Counted from the stretch's first letter, positions 43,506 to 53,811 are shown. The stretch is 64,000 nucleotides of DNA from Psychrobacter aquimaris (GCF_016107525.1 NZ_JABASR010000010.1:1-64000), one strand, 5' to 3'. The notes: a model not told the origin generated them from the letters alone. Made by a program: numbers and translations.

Positions 43506-43944
43506 TTTTTTAAATAGCCATTCGAAAGATTATCTATATTATCGGCAACTCAATACTGTTGTCAAAAAGGAAAGATAATAGGATGTATAGAATTATCAAT
43601 GTCTCAAAAGTTGCCAGATGATACGCACTATTTGAGATTTGGCGGCGACAATAAGCTATCTGTAGCCTATCGCCAATCAGTCACGGATATTAAGCATCTT
43701 AGCCAATAAAAACGCAAATAAACTGTGTCAAGATATCAAAGGTTAAAGATATTTCTGTGGCCTTTTTGTTATGATTAGTCTAGCCACGATCTAAGCATAA
43801 TTTTTTAACACTGATAGGTATGACGAATAAAAATTATCAAAGCTGCTTAATGGTATTTTTTAACAAACAGACGTTTATTAAAAAATATGCCTGTCCTTTT
43901 AGATAAAGGGTATAGCAAAAGACGACGTAAATGATAATTCGCTA
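43506..43944. other. Intergenic region, nothing recognised
   Basis: About 440 bp, AT-rich, between the NlpE-like and dsbB genes, both minus strand. No ORF with protein character, terminator or repeat was seen. Confidence 0.5.
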
Positions 43945-44472
43945 TTAAGCCAGATGGCTAGGGGTAGTAGGTCGTAAAATGCGCCATAATATTAATCCGT
44001 GTACCACCAATAGTAGACTAAATAGAATCAAAGATTGTTCAGGAATGCTCAGTCCCATAAATGTCCAATCAACAGAAGCACATTCGCCAGAACCTGCAAA
44101 AACCTCTTTAAATACTTGTAAAATCGGTAGCGTATCTAACCAATAATCCAACCCTGGACCACAAGAAGGTACTTGGTCGGCAGGTAGATGCTGTAGCCAA
44201 ACATGACGTCCAGCCACTGCAGTCGCCCAGCCGATACCTGCTAAGCTACCAAGCCACAATACCAATCTAACCGCTTTAGATTTAGGGTTGAATAACGCTG
44301 CTATCAAAGCAAAACTGCCCATTATTATGAGACCAATACGCTGAAAAATACACAGTGGGCAAGGCGAAAAACCCATATAGCGCTGTAAAAAAAACAGCGC
44401 AAAACTCATACCTATTACGGCTATTATCACCAAAAATATTTGCAAATTGCGGTAAGTGGTCAGCTTTAGCAT
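43945..44472 (-). CDS. dsbB: Disulfide bond formation protein B
   Basis: 175 residues with four membrane helices. The first periplasmic loop has CPLCIFQR with the CxxC pair that passes electrons to quinone; the second loop has the second Cys pair (VPSCGPGLDYW and GSGECASVDW). DsbB reoxidises DsbA; no dsbA lies in the window. It lies 67 bp downstream of gshA on the same strand, so thiol metabolism genes are adjacent here. Confidence 0.93.
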   Translation of the reverse strand: MLKLTTYRNLQIFLVIIAVIGMSFALFFLQRYMGFSPCPLCIFQRIGLIIMGSFALIAALFNPKSKAVRLVLWLGSLAGIGWATAVAGRHVWLQHLPADQVPSCGPGLDYWLDTLPILQVFKEVFAGSGECASVDWTFMGLSIPEQSLILFSLLLVVHGLILWRILRPTTPSHLA

Positions 44473-44539
44473 CGGGCGGTTACTCTTATAAAATAGTCAT
44501 TTATACACTAAGTGGCGGAAAGAACTTAGTGGGCAAAAT

Positions 44540-46114
44540 TTAGCGATATTGCTGTAAAAATTCCATAAAGTCTTCAGTTTCGGCTTTTTCAATCTCAGCT
44601 TGCTGTAATATCGATTTTTCCGCCAATACTTCGTATTTGGCTTGGGTGTTCGGACTAAGCGTTTGCTGTAATAAAGACTCTCTATGCTGCTGTGCCAAGG
44701 TAAAGCCAAGCTGCCATAAGCTGCCTAAACGTTGACTATCAGAGTTGACTTGTGCTGAAATGGTCGATTCAGAATGTCCTGCTTTGCCTTGCATTAAAGC
44801 GACTGCTGCACGGTAGTCGTTGCCACCATAATGAGCATCAAGCAGCGCTGCCAATGGCTGCATACGCTCTAAATGCATCAGCATCCAGCTCTCAAGCAGT
44901 TGCTCTTCGCCGTTGTTTATAATGTGTAAGCCTTCGCGGCGACCTTCGTTTACCACACGCTCAAGATTGATGGCTAGGGCTTCTTCTTCCTCAGGTAGCA
45001 GATCAGGTGAGTCGCTCAGCAAACAGTACAGCGCCATGACCTCTAGGAAACAAGCGCTAGATAGACGAATACCGACATCGCTATAAGGGTCTAGATCGAT
45101 GGCACGGAACTCAACATAAGCAATACCGCGACGCTCCAGTGCTTCTGTCGGTGTCTCACCGCTCATCGCGATTTGTTTTGGGCGGATAGGGCTATAGTAT
45201 TCATTTTCTATTTGTAAAATATGATTATTGATTTGGATAGGATTGCCGTCGGCATCATCTAAGCCAAGCTTTGCAAAGCTTTCGTGTGGTGTCTGAATCG
45301 CACGGCGCAGCCCATCGACATACTCTGGCAGATAGTTATAACGAATATCGAGCTGTTCTTGCACACTATTGGTATAGCCAAGCTTGCCCATACGTAGGCT
45401 AGTGGCGGCAGGCTTATAATAGGTTGAGTCGTTGAGTAGTTCTAAATCATGCTCACGACCGGCTAAGAAACAAGGACAAACACTAGGGCTAGCACCCAGT
45501 AAATACAGCACCAAACTGGTCAAGCGCTTAAAGTTACGGATAAGCCCTAAGTACTTTTCGTTTTTGAATTCTGTCAGCGTTTGTTCTTGCGCAGCGGACA
45601 TTTCAGCTTGCCAGACTTCAAATAATCCGTCACCAAAAGACAAATTATAATGCAAACCTGCAATCGTTTGCATGCGACGACCATAACGGATGCCCAGACC
45701 ACTACGGTATAGCGTCTTGAGCTTGCCCGTATTAGAGCTACCATAATCAGCCAGCGGGATGTCTTCGTCATTCGATGAGAGCATACAAGGCATAGACAGT
45801 GGCCACATCAGCTCACCTTCAGGCATGGCTTGATAGACCAATACATGCAACTGACGCAGCATGTTTAGCGTCTCTTTTGGTGAGGTTTTAGGGTCGGTAA
45901 TTAGCTCAAGTAGGCTTTCTGAATAATCAGTCGTGATAAACGGATGGGTGAGCTTTGAGCCAAGTTTGGCTGGGTGCGGCGTCTGAGCCAAGTAACCATC
46001 AGGCCTCACGCGCAGACCTTCTTTTTCGATACCGCGTAACATGCCCGTTAAATGCTTGCTGTCAAACCAATTAGGAATGTCAAAGTTCACAAAGCTACTC
46101 GCAAAATTACTCAT
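44540..46114 (-). CDS. gshA: Glutamate-cysteine ligase
   Basis: About 524 residues, close to E. coli GshA. RGIEKEGLRV, HPAKLGSKLTHPFITTDYSE and GIAYVEFRAIDLDPYS are family signatures with substrate- and metal-binding residues. It joins glutamate and cysteine, the first step of glutathione synthesis. Start uncertain between ATG 46123 and ATG 46114 (sequence ATGACTATTATG); neither has a strong Shine-Dalgarno sequence. dsbB follows on the same strand. Confidence 0.94.
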   Translation of the reverse strand: MSNFASSFVNFDIPNWFDSKHLTGMLRGIEKEGLRVRPDGYLAQTPHPAKLGSKLTHPFITTDYSESLLELITDPKTSPKETLNMLRQLHVLVYQAMPEGELMWPLSMPCMLSSNDEDIPLADYGSSNTGKLKTLYRSGLGIRYGRRMQTIAGLHYNLSFGDGLFEVWQAEMSAAQEQTLTEFKNEKYLGLIRNFKRLTSLVLYLLGASPSVCPCFLAGREHDLELLNDSTYYKPAATSLRMGKLGYTNSVQEQLDIRYNYLPEYVDGLRRAIQTPHESFAKLGLDDADGNPIQINNHILQIENEYYSPIRPKQIAMSGETPTEALERRGIAYVEFRAIDLDPYSDVGIRLSSACFLEVMALYCLLSDSPDLLPEEEEALAINLERVVNEGRREGLHIINNGEEQLLESWMLMHLERMQPLAALLDAHYGGNDYRAAVALMQGKAGHSESTISAQVNSDSQRLGSLWQLGFTLAQQHRESLLQQTLSPNTQAKYEVLAEKSILQQAEIEKAETEDFMEFLQQYR

Positions 46115-46463
46115 AATAGTCATCTATTGTTATTTATTATGGCGGATCAAAACACGGTTGGCGTTTGACCATAAAAAAGGTAAATATTGGATTAAGAATG
46201 CCGTCAGTTTAGCTCAAAGCTGCCCTGAAAACCACGGACAATTACAAATACAATAAGCTCTACAGGCACCCATTTGTCTTGATTTTAATAGGTATTTCAA
46301 TCAAAAATTTTATGAACAGCACGCTACTATTTTCTAGCAAGCGAATAAAACAAGAAGCATCTACCTACGAGATAAATGCTTCAAAAGTGCGACGTTAAGC
46401 TATTTGTTATAGCGTTGACTAACGACGAGGGCATCTTTATCAAAAGTCATGCGACTCACCAAC
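46115..46463. other. Intergenic region between gshA and erpA
   Basis: About 350 bp. It holds a hairpin, the likely erpA terminator (46344-46382), and otherwise no recognised gene. Confidence 0.5.
46344..46382 (-). terminator. Probable terminator of erpA
   Basis: GAAGCAT and ATGCTTC form a 7-bp stem with a 15-nt loop; on the minus strand TTGTTTTATT follows. Weaker than the others in the window. Confidence 0.5.
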
Positions 46464-46844
46464 CTAAATAGAGAAGGATGAGCCACAGCCACACGTGGTG
46501 GTGGCATTTGGGTTGGTGACGATAAAGCGTGCACCCTCTAGCCCCTCAGTATAGTCAACAGTAGAGCCTTGCAAGTACTGATAGCTCAGTGAATCGACGA
46601 CTAATGTGACGTCACCATTATCAAAATTGGCATCGTCTTCATTTAGATCGTTGGCAAAGTTAAATCCATAAGAGAAACCTGAACAGCCGCCACCCGTCAC
46701 ATAGACGCGTAGCATCAGGTCGCTATCACCTTCTTCTTCGCGCAGACGTCGTACCTTTTGTGCGGCACTGTCAGTTAGGCTTAAAACGGTTGGGTCTACT
46801 GGCTGACTTGAGCTTGGGCTAAATTGGTTGGCTGATTCGTTCAT
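46464..46844 (-). CDS. erpA: A-type iron-sulfur cluster insertion protein
   Basis: 126 residues from the ATG at 46844, which has GAGGT upstream; the longer frame to 46937 lacks family character. [11 protein letters not shown] and [11 protein letters not shown] provide the three Cys that hold the cluster, and [19 protein letters not shown] is almost as in E. coli ErpA. It delivers Fe-S clusters to apo-enzymes such as those of isoprenoid synthesis and respiration. The N-terminal roughly 20 residues are a Ser/Pro-rich extension. Confidence 0.93.
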   Translation of the reverse strand: MNESANQFSPSSSQPVDPTVLSLTDSAAQKVRRLREEEGDSDLMLRVYVTGGGCSGFSYGFNFANDLNEDDANFDNGDVTLVVDSLSYQYLQGSTVDYTEGLEGARFIVTNPNATTTCGCGSSFSI

Positions 46845-47323
46845 ATCTACCTCAGTTGCTAGGATCAAATGCGGTCGTCCAGTTAGGGTTTGCAATGAAA
46901 TGGTTGCAAATAAAGATACGCACGGCGTTTGATTCAATTGGGTGCTGTTATTATGGCGATGCTATTGGTGTGATTAATCATGATACAGGTGACACATTAT
47001 AAATATGATATCTGTGCCATTACAACGATTTGATTGATGGCTGGCACTTATCTGATCGCAGTATATCATAATGGGGGTGCTGATTCGTTTGTCAAGAGTG
47101 ACACTACTGGCTGAAGGTTACTGATTGATACTAGCGGTGATTATCCCCATAAACTCATGCTAAGAGAAAGACTTTTTGTGCTAATAAATACTTAGTTTTG
47201 AAATAGTTATTTAATCGTTTGCCTATGGGGCAAGCGTTTGAAATAATAGCCGCCAGTTAACATGCCAGATGTGTGTTTTTTATTGCCTTATATTTTATAT
47301 TACTGTTGAGTTGAAGAGATTAT
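46845..47323. other. Divergent intergenic region erpA/yheS
   Basis: About 480 bp that must contain both promoters. A short hairpin, TTGCC-TATGG-GGCAA, lies near 47220-47235. No gene recognised. Confidence 0.4.
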
Positions 47324-49345
47324 ATGATCGAATTTAAAGACGTTGGTGTTCGCCGTGATGGTCGTGAGTTGTTTGCAGGGGCAAGCTTCCAGCTACATCC
47401 GGGCCACAAAGTTGGCTTGACGGGCAACAACGGCACCGGCAAATCTACCTTATTTGCCTTATTGTTGACGCGAATGGGCAAGGGAGATACCGAGGTCACG
47501 CTTGATAGAGGTGAAGTCAGTATTCCTGATAGCTGGCATGTGGCGCATATGGCACAGGAAGTCGGCGCTACTACGCAGTCTGCGATTGATTATGTCTTGA
47601 GTGGTGATGAGCAGTGGTATGAGATTAATGCTTCTTTGAATGATTTGAGTAGCGTTAGTGATGAGCAGATTGGGGTCTTGCATCAGCAGTTCGATGAAAT
47701 TGATGGGTATCGCACACCCACTAAAGCAGCACAAATTATGGCAGGTCTTGGTTTTAATACCAGCCAGCATGAATTGCCCGTAGAAGGGTTTTCGGGTGGC
47801 TGGCGCATGCGTTTGAATCTTGCCAAAACCTTGATGAGCCGTGCTGACTTGATGCTACTCGATGAGCCGACCAACCATTTGGACTTGGATGCTATTTTGT
47901 GGCTTGAGACTTGGATCAATGCCTATACTGGTCTGGTCATCGTCATCTCGCATGACCAAGCATTTTTGGATGCCACGGTCGGTCATATCTTGCATGTCGA
48001 GCAGCAAAAAATCACCCTTTATACGGGTAACTATCAGCAGTTTATCCGCACTCGTCACGAGCGGATGGCGCAGCAGCAGCAAGCTTTTGAAAAGCAAGAA
48101 GCAACTAAGGCGCATTTAGATGACTTCATTCGTCGTTTCCGTGCCAAAGCCAGTAAGGCTAAGCAAGCACAGAGCCGTATCAAGCAGCTTGAGCGCATGG
48201 CGGAACTGTCACCGATGATGGCGGATAATCCGTTCTCTTTCCAGTTCTATGAGCCAGCAAATATGAGCTCACCCCTGATTGAGCTTACCAACGCAGATAT
48301 TGGTTATAGCACCACGCCACTTTTGCACAATGCCAACGTGCAAGTGACGCCGGACACGCGTATTGGCTTGCTGGGTATGAATGGCGCAGGTAAATCAACA
48401 TTGATTAAGGCATTGGTCGGCGAGCTTGGCGTATTAACAGGGACGTATCGTGTTTCGGATACTCTAAAATTAGGCTACTTTAACCAGCATCAAATGGATA
48501 TCTTGGATGCCAAAGCAACCCCTATAGAGATGTTGCGTCGTCTAGCTGGCAAAACCTCTGATGCGATGCTACGTTCGTTTTTGGGCAGCTTTGACTTTCG
48601 CGGTGAGCGTATTGATACGCCAAGTGAGCTATTCTCAGGTGGCGAGCGTGCGCGTCTGACCTTAGCATTGATCGTTTGGCAACGTCCCAACGTCCTTGTA
48701 TTGGATGAGCCAACCAACCATTTAGACTTACAAATGCGTCAAGCGTTGACCATTGCCCTGCAAGGCTTCCAAGGAGCAGTGGTACTGGTCTCGCATGATC
48801 GTGAGTTGATTGCCAACGTCTGTGATGAGCTGTTTTTGGTCCATGATGGCAAAATCGATGAGTTCGATGGTGATATCAGCGACTACGGTAAGTGGCTGGC
48901 AGAAAAGCGTAAACAAGAAAACTCGCAAGATAAAAATACTAGTAAGAAGAAAAGCAAAAAAGAGAGTAAAAAATTCGTTTCACGTGAAACAGATAATGAT
49001 CAAGTGAGCAATAAAGCACCTGATAATTCATCAAAAAGTAAAGCTACGACGCCTACGCTTAGTAAAGATGCGCAGCGTAAATTGGCTGCTGAACAACGCA
49101 AACTCACCGCACCTGTTCGCCGTGAGATAGAAGAGACAGAAAAGACATTGGCTAAAATTGATAAGCAGCTTGTGACGCTTGAAGAAAAGTTGGCTGATAC
49201 GGCTCTATACGAAGAAAGTCGCAAGTCTGACTTGCTAGTATTACTCAATGAGCAAACGGCATTACAGCAGCAGCATAGTAATAATGAAGAAAAATTATTG
49301 CTTTTGATGACGACATTAGAGGAAATGGAAGCGGGTTTTGAATAG
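47324..49345 (+). CDS. yheS: ABC-F family ATPase YheS
   Basis: 673 residues with two ABC ATPase domains in one chain and no membrane segments. First Walker A GNNGTGKST, signature FSGGWRMRL, Walker B LMLLDEPTNHLDLDA; second Walker A GMNGAGKST, signature FSGGERARL and LVLDEPTNHLDLQ. The linker RFRAKASKAKQAQSRIK binds ribosome/tRNA in ABC-F proteins. The C-terminal coiled coil (about 600-673) resembles that of E. coli YheS, the best match by eye, rather than Uup or EttA. It probably relieves stalled ribosomes. The coding sequence for VSRET in the C-terminal linker is a parS-like site at 48974-48989. Confidence 0.9.
   Translation: MIEFKDVGVRRDGRELFAGASFQLHPGHKVGLTGNNGTGKSTLFALLLTRMGKGDTEVTLDRGEVSIPDSWHVAHMAQEVGATTQSAIDYVLSGDEQWYEINASLNDLSSVSDEQIGVLHQQFDEIDGYRTPTKAAQIMAGLGFNTSQHELPVEGFSGGWRMRLNLAKTLMSRADLMLLDEPTNHLDLDAILWLETWINAYTGLVIVISHDQAFLDATVGHILHVEQQKITLYTGNYQQFIRTRHERMAQQQQAFEKQEATKAHLDDFIRRFRAKASKAKQAQSRIKQLERMAELSPMMADNPFSFQFYEPANMSSPLIELTNADIGYSTTPLLHNANVQVTPDTRIGLLGMNGAGKSTLIKALVGELGVLTGTYRVSDTLKLGYFNQHQMDILDAKATPIEMLRRLAGKTSDAMLRSFLGSFDFRGERIDTPSELFSGGERARLTLALIVWQRPNVLVLDEPTNHLDLQMRQALTIALQGFQGAVVLVSHDRELIANVCDELFLVHDGKIDEFDGDISDYGKWLAEKRKQENSQDKNTSKKKSKKESKKFVSRETDNDQVSNKAPDNSSKSKATTPTLSKDAQRKLAAEQRKLTAPVRREIEETEKTLAKIDKQLVTLEEKLADTALYEESRKSDLLVLLNEQTALQQQHSNNEEKLLLLMTTLEEMEAGFE
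48974..48989. promoter_or_regulatory. parS-like ParB binding site
   Basis: CGTTTCACGTGAAACA matches the parS consensus at 15 of 16 positions, the first base being C. It is inside yheS, in a lysine- and serine-rich linker region where the protein sequence tolerates change. Confidence 0.65.
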
Positions 49346-49416
49346 ATGGCTGTCAGTTATAAATAGTAGATTTTGATTGTTTTTTAAGCTATTTTTATTT
49401 GATAAAGACAGTCACA

Positions 49417-49447
49417 AAAAAGGGAGAGCGCTGGCTCTCCCTTTTTT
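49417..49447. terminator. Bidirectional rho-independent terminator
   Basis: AGGGAGAGC and GCTCTCCCT form a perfect 9-bp stem with a GCTG loop, extended by the A-run and T-run on the two sides. It ends yheS and the convergent RlpA-like gene. Confidence 0.95.
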
Positions 49448-49453
49448 ATTACG

Positions 49454-49816
49454 TTATTCCTTACGGTATTTACCATCACCATAAGACAAAATTTCCATTG
49501 TAGTCGTACATAACTGACAGTTTATTTGACCAGCAGCGGCTTTCGATAAATCCAAAATACGGCCCCGAATGAAAGGGCCTCTATCGGTAATTTTTACGAT
49601 TACACTCTGCTTTGTCTTCTTGTTGGTCACTTGTACCTTCGTACCAAACGGCAACGTGCGATGCGCAGCGGTCAAAGAGTTCATGTTGAAGATACTACCA
49701 CTAGCGGTGCGTTTACCGTGGAATTGACTACCGTAATAACTGGTGTTTCCAGCAAAAACGGTGGTACTCAGCAGTAGTGATAATGTGATAACCAAAGACT
49801 TGATTAAATAAGACAT
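49454..49816 (-). CDS. Short RlpA-like septal ring lytic transglycosylase domain protein
   Basis: 120 residues. A signal peptide ends near STTVFAG; the double-psi beta-barrel follows with YYGSQFHGKRTASG, AAHRTLPFGTKVQV and KITDRGPFIRGRILDLSKAAA, holding the Asp important in RlpA. RlpA cleaves denuded glycan strands at the division site. This protein lacks the SPOR domain and has no lipobox, so it is soluble in the periplasm and about a third of full RlpA length. No divisome genes are adjacent. Confidence 0.8.
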   Translation of the reverse strand: MSYLIKSLVITLSLLLSTTVFAGNTSYYGSQFHGKRTASGSIFNMNSLTAAHRTLPFGTKVQVTNKKTKQSVIVKITDRGPFIRGRILDLSKAAAGQINCQLCTTTMEILSYGDGKYRKE

Positions 49817-50388
49817 TTAATACCTTTAAGCAATTTATAAAATAGACAGATACACTTGCCTATGTTATTCATACTCCCTATGAGTATAAATAATATATTC
49901 ATATTACAACACATACTTTGTCATATTCTTACGGTTCTGTAAAAGAACTGCCGAGGTCAAAATGCTCATTTATGCGCGCTAGCCATTGAATATCAATGAT
50001 CTATATGTAATTGTTTTAAATAACAATTTACATTGTTAATAGTGTTTTTGGCTTGTATCTCTATTCTTGCATTAGGTCGAGTGCTAAATTGACACAATGT
50101 CAGTAGTTATCAACGAAAAATAATGCCAGAATCATAGAGAAATATGACAATGCAGTGACAAAGGCGAATCATAATGTATTAAGTGCTTCAAACAACCTAA
50201 ACACTGCTGTTGTTCGGCACTATTACTGGTAATATTTATATAACGGTATTGAACTTTTATATTACTATCATTATTAGATAGACTATCGTTACCACCTGTT
50301 ATGTCGCAGTCGAATAAATTTCCATACCATATCGTTTAAAATGGGCATACCAGTATCATTAACATGCTTTTATTTTGAGGACAAAAAC
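49817..50388. other. Intergenic region upstream of cbpA
   Basis: About 570 bp, AT-rich, between divergent genes. A small inverted repeat AATTGTT/AACAATT lies near 50012-50032. No gene or clear heat-shock promoter was recognised by eye. Confidence 0.4.
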
Positions 50389-51372
50389 ATGGCAGAGAAA
50401 AATTACTATGACATTTTAGGGGTCAAAAAAGACGCCTCAGCTGCAGATATTAAGAAAAGATACCGTAAGCTTGTCCGTCAATATCACCCTGATGTGAGCG
50501 ACGATCCAGACGCAGACAGTAAGATTGCTGAGATTAATAATGCTTATGAAACCATTAGAGATGAAGAAAAGCGTGCGGAATATGACGCTATGCTAGACAA
50601 CCCCTTTGCTGGTCAAGGTGGCGGTTTTAGCAGTCAATCTGCAAGTGGTGGGCAAGGCGGCTATCGCTGGGAAGATATCAAAGATCAGTTTGGTGATGGC
50701 GAAGCTTATGGCGATGGTGGCTTCCGCTTCGATGATATCTTTTCGGCATTTGGTCGCGGTGCACGTGGTTCAGCGAGTGGACAATCGCAGCGTGGAGGTT
50801 TTGGGTCGCAAGATAGCAAAGGTCAAGATCAGCACGCAGAGATTACGGTTGATTTGGCATCAGTTTATAACGGTGACGACTACAGCATTAAGTTGAATGT
50901 CCCTATTCGTCAACCGAATGGCAGTGTCGAGTATGACAACAAAACGCTGAAAATTAAAATCCCTAAAGGCATCACTGATGGCAAGCAAATTCGCCTAGCA
51001 GGGCAAGGTGCGGCTGGTATTGGTGGCGGTAAAAATGGCGATTTATTTTTAAAAGTAAAAATCCGTCACGCCGACAATATCCGTATCGAAGGTGCTGATG
51101 TTTATCAAACCGTTAATATAGCGCCATGGGAAGCGGCGTTGGGTGAAAAAATTAACGTCAGTACGCCAGCAGGTACGCTTGCTGTGACTGTGCCTAAGAA
51201 CAGCAAATCTGGCAGCAATTTACGTCTAAAAGGTAAAGGTATTCCTGCTAAAAAAGCGGGTGATTTGTATCTAACTTTAAACATCGTGAACCCTGATATC
51301 AGCACTGAGGCCGCGACCCAAGCTTATGAACAACTAAAACAAGCCTTTGCCGATATCAATATTAGTCGTTAA
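50389..51372 (+). CDS. cbpA: Curved DNA-binding protein, DnaJ-like co-chaperone CbpA
   Basis: 327 residues, a type II Hsp40. The J domain (1-70) has YHPDVSDDP with the HPD; a Gly/Ser-rich linker of about 80 residues follows; the two C-terminal substrate-binding domains (IPKGITDGKQIRLAGQG, VPKNSKSGSNLRLKGKG) lack the zinc centre of DnaJ. In E. coli CbpA is a stress-phase co-chaperone and nucleoid protein. The ATG at 50389 follows GAGG by 8 nt. The gene for its modulator, cbpM, is 92 bp downstream, which supports the assignment over generic DnaJ paralogues. Confidence 0.92.
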   Translation: MAEKNYYDILGVKKDASAADIKKRYRKLVRQYHPDVSDDPDADSKIAEINNAYETIRDEEKRAEYDAMLDNPFAGQGGGFSSQSASGGQGGYRWEDIKDQFGDGEAYGDGGFRFDDIFSAFGRGARGSASGQSQRGGFGSQDSKGQDQHAEITVDLASVYNGDDYSIKLNVPIRQPNGSVEYDNKTLKIKIPKGITDGKQIRLAGQGAAGIGGGKNGDLFLKVKIRHADNIRIEGADVYQTVNIAPWEAALGEKINVSTPAGTLAVTVPKNSKSGSNLRLKGKGIPAKKAGDLYLTLNIVNPDISTEAATQAYEQLKQAFADINISR

Positions 51373-51464
51373 TGGCTACTAAAAATCACTCAAATTGAAA
51401 CATTGTAATAGAGATGAATACCATACGATAACGATGAAATAAAGAGCAAACGAGGATAATAGCT

Positions 51465-51788
51465 ATGAAACACTCGCCTGAATTTACCGACATTATTATG
51501 AGCTTGGATGAGCTGGTATCTGCTTGTGGCCAAGAGCGCCAATGGGTCATCGAATTGATTGAAGAGGACATCATCAAATATGATGTGCCAGAACGTGAGC
51601 AGTTCACTGGTTATCAGCTGACGACGGTGCGCCGTGCCTCACGACTTAGCCGCGACTTTGAAGCCAGTGTTCCTGCGATCGGCTTGATACTTGATCTATT
51701 GAATGAGCTCGAACAATTACGTCAATTTAAACGCCAATTAGATATGCAGACACCAGTGATTGAAATTGACATCAATCATTTAAAATAA
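51465..51788 (+). CDS. cbpM: Chaperone modulator CbpM
   Basis: 107 residues with a helical, MerR-like fold: LDELVSACGQERQWVIELIEEDII, then YQLTTVRRASRLSRDFEASVPAIGLILDLLNELEQLR. This arrangement and position directly after cbpA match CbpM, which binds the J domain of CbpA and blocks its stimulation of DnaK. AGG is about 8 nt before the ATG. A shared terminator follows. Confidence 0.85.
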   Translation: MKHSPEFTDIIMSLDELVSACGQERQWVIELIEEDIIKYDVPEREQFTGYQLTTVRRASRLSRDFEASVPAIGLILDLLNELEQLRQFKRQLDMQTPVIEIDINHLK

Positions 51789-51831
51789 TCCATTACCTTT
51801 TATTCAGTACATAAAAAATCAGCACATAAAA

Positions 51832-51861
51832 AAAGGGTCTCTAAAATGAGGCCCTTTTTTT
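51832..51861. terminator. Bidirectional rho-independent terminator
   Basis: AAAGGGTCTC pairs with GAGGCCCTTT (one G-T pair) around a TAAAAT loop, with A-run and T-run on the sides. It ends cbpM and the convergent sstT. Confidence 0.85.
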
Positions 51862-51881
51862 GCAAATAATATATTTAGCGT

Positions 51882-53084
51882 TTAACGTGCATATTTAGGG
51901 TCAGCTGCCGCGGTAAATAGTACATCAGTTGAAGAGTTCAGCGCCGTTTCTGCCGAATCCTGTATCACTCCAATGATAAAGCCAATCGCAACCACTTGCA
52001 TGGCGATATCGTTTGGAATGCTAAATAAACTCGCTGCCAATGGAATTAGCAATAATGAACCACCAGCGACACCAGAGGCACCGCACGCACTAATGGTTGC
52101 AACCAAACTGAGTAGCAGTGCTGAGGCAAAGGTTACTTCGATACCGAGTGTATGCGCGGCTGCAAGCGTTAAGACGTTAATCGTAATCGCCGCGCCTGCC
52201 ATATTAATGGTCGCACCCAGTGGAATCGTCACCGAATAAGTATCTTCGTGTAGTCCTAGTTTGCGGGCAAGGTTCATATTGACGGGAATGTTGGCAGCCG
52301 AACTACGCGTAAAGAATGCGGTAATCCCTGACTCACGCAAGCATTTGAATACTAGCGGATAAGGGTTTTTGCCCGTTTTGATCAGTACAATAATAGGGTT
52401 AGCGACCAAGGCGATAAATAGCATACAACCGACCAGTACCATCAAGATACGCGCATAACCTGCTAAAGAGGCAAAACCTGTCTCAGCGACAGTATTGGCG
52501 ACCAAACCCAAGATACCAAAAGGCGCTAAAGCGATCACCCATTTAACTACTTGTGAAATAGCATCAGAAAAATCACCTACCACGGTACGAGCGGTATCGC
52601 TGGCTTGACGCAAGGCAAAACCAATGATGATTGCCCATGCTAAGATACCAATATAGTTGGCTTCAGCGATGGCATTGACAGGATTGGCAACCAAATTCAT
52701 CAGTAGATTGGTCAATACTTCTTTGAGATTGGCTGGGGGTACTTGCTCAATGGTGGCGTTGACCAATACCAGTTCTGTCGGGAATAAAAAGCTCGCGCCA
52801 ACAGCCGTTAGTGCGGCTAAAAAAGTGCCAAACATATACATGATAAGCACAGGCTTGACGTAAACTTCATTGCCACTACGGTGTTGGCTAATCGCTGCCA
52901 TGACCAAAACAAAGACCAATATCGGTGCGACGGCCTTTAGGGCACCGACAAATAGCGTTCCTAATAATCCTAATGCAATACCGATGTTTGGTGCCAGCCA
53001 ACCAATCAAAACCCCCAATATTAAACCGATAATAATGAGCGGCACCAGCCCTATACGCTGGTACATCGCAATCAATGAACGCAT
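51882..53084 (-). CDS. sstT: Serine/threonine:Na+ symporter
   Basis: 400 residues of the dicarboxylate/amino acid:cation symporter family. Re-entrant loop signatures are [17 protein letters not shown], with the serine-rich tip, and the TM7 motif [28 protein letters not shown] forms the second hairpin. These match SstT, which imports serine and threonine with sodium. About eight membrane helices. Monocistronic, converging on cbpM. Confidence 0.92.
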   Translation of the reverse strand: MRSLIAMYQRIGLVPLIIIGLILGVLIGWLAPNIGIALGLLGTLFVGALKAVAPILVFVLVMAAISQHRSGNEVYVKPVLIMYMFGTFLAALTAVGASFLFPTELVLVNATIEQVPPANLKEVLTNLLMNLVANPVNAIAEANYIGILAWAIIIGFALRQASDTARTVVGDFSDAISQVVKWVIALAPFGILGLVANTVAETGFASLAGYARILMVLVGCMLFIALVANPIIVLIKTGKNPYPLVFKCLRESGITAFFTRSSAANIPVNMNLARKLGLHEDTYSVTIPLGATINMAGAAITINVLTLAAAHTLGIEVTFASALLLSLVATISACGASGVAGGSLLLIPLAASLFSIPNDIAMQVVAIGFIIGVIQDSAETALNSSTDVLFTAAADPKYAR

Positions 53085-53280
53085 CTATACACCCTCAATT
53101 TTGTCAATAAATAAGATATTTATAATAAAAACAGAAAACTAATCGAAGGATGGTAGCATTTTTTAAGGTAAGCGCCTACCTTTAACCCATACCTACCTAA
53201 GTGGATAGGGCTAAAAAACAGGCGTGGCGTAAGAAAGGTGGGCGTATTTTTCAGCGTGAAAAATAGCGAGGTTTTATAGG

Positions 53281-53775
53281 TTAGACTTTAAAATGCGTCA
53301 ACTCATGGCCTAGTTTTTTATAGATTTTGTACTTATGGCGACCTTCTTTTACGCTTTTTTGATCTGGTTTTATGAGCTCAAGAATGCGAGTAGGTTGGGC
53401 ATTGCTCGTCGCTGCCATAAAGTCATTAACGGGACGTATCGTGGTGTTGAGTACGATCCCTTTAAAATCGGCTGGCATATAGCTGCCAAGAAGGACAGGG
53501 GCAAATGGTTTATTATTAATATGAGAGCCAATAGTCTTGCTAGCATCGTCAGTGTCATCAATATTAGAACCCAAAAGGCGTTGATGCGGTATAAAGCTGA
53601 CCGCCTCTTGTGCCCATAATGCTTCATCAAGCGTCGACAGCAATTCATCATCTTTTTCGATAAGAATCAATAACGACTGGCTGCTTTTATTGAGCGCCGT
53701 TTGGGTCAACTGACAAATAAAGCCCAAGAAATCTTGGGCTTTATTTTCACTTAATACATAAAAGCTAACGTTCAT
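53281..53775 (-). CDS. holC: DNA polymerase III chi subunit
   Basis: 164 residues from the ATG at 53775. MNVSFYVLSENKAQDFLGFICQLTQTAL, then DELLSTLDEALWAQEAVSFIPHQ, follow the HolC pattern; this version has a spacer of about 20 acidic or polar residues (NIDDTDDASKTIGSHI). Chi binds SSB and links the clamp loader to single-stranded DNA. It lies 36 bp downstream of pepA, the conserved pepA-holC pairing; valS, often third, is not next. Confidence 0.88.
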   Translation of the reverse strand: MNVSFYVLSENKAQDFLGFICQLTQTALNKSSQSLLILIEKDDELLSTLDEALWAQEAVSFIPHQRLLGSNIDDTDDASKTIGSHINNKPFAPVLLGSYMPADFKGIVLNTTIRPVNDFMAATSNAQPTRILELIKPDQKSVKEGRHKYKIYKKLGHELTHFKV

Positions 53776-53811
53776 AGATTGGTTTTCATACATTGGTTTT
53801 TCATGAGTTCA

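Noticed and set aside
45650..46130. Shared ATGACTATTATG start sequence of gshA and tusA as a common leader element
   Set aside because: The 12-base identity is short and the flanking sequences are unrelated, so it is probably chance start-codon doubling.
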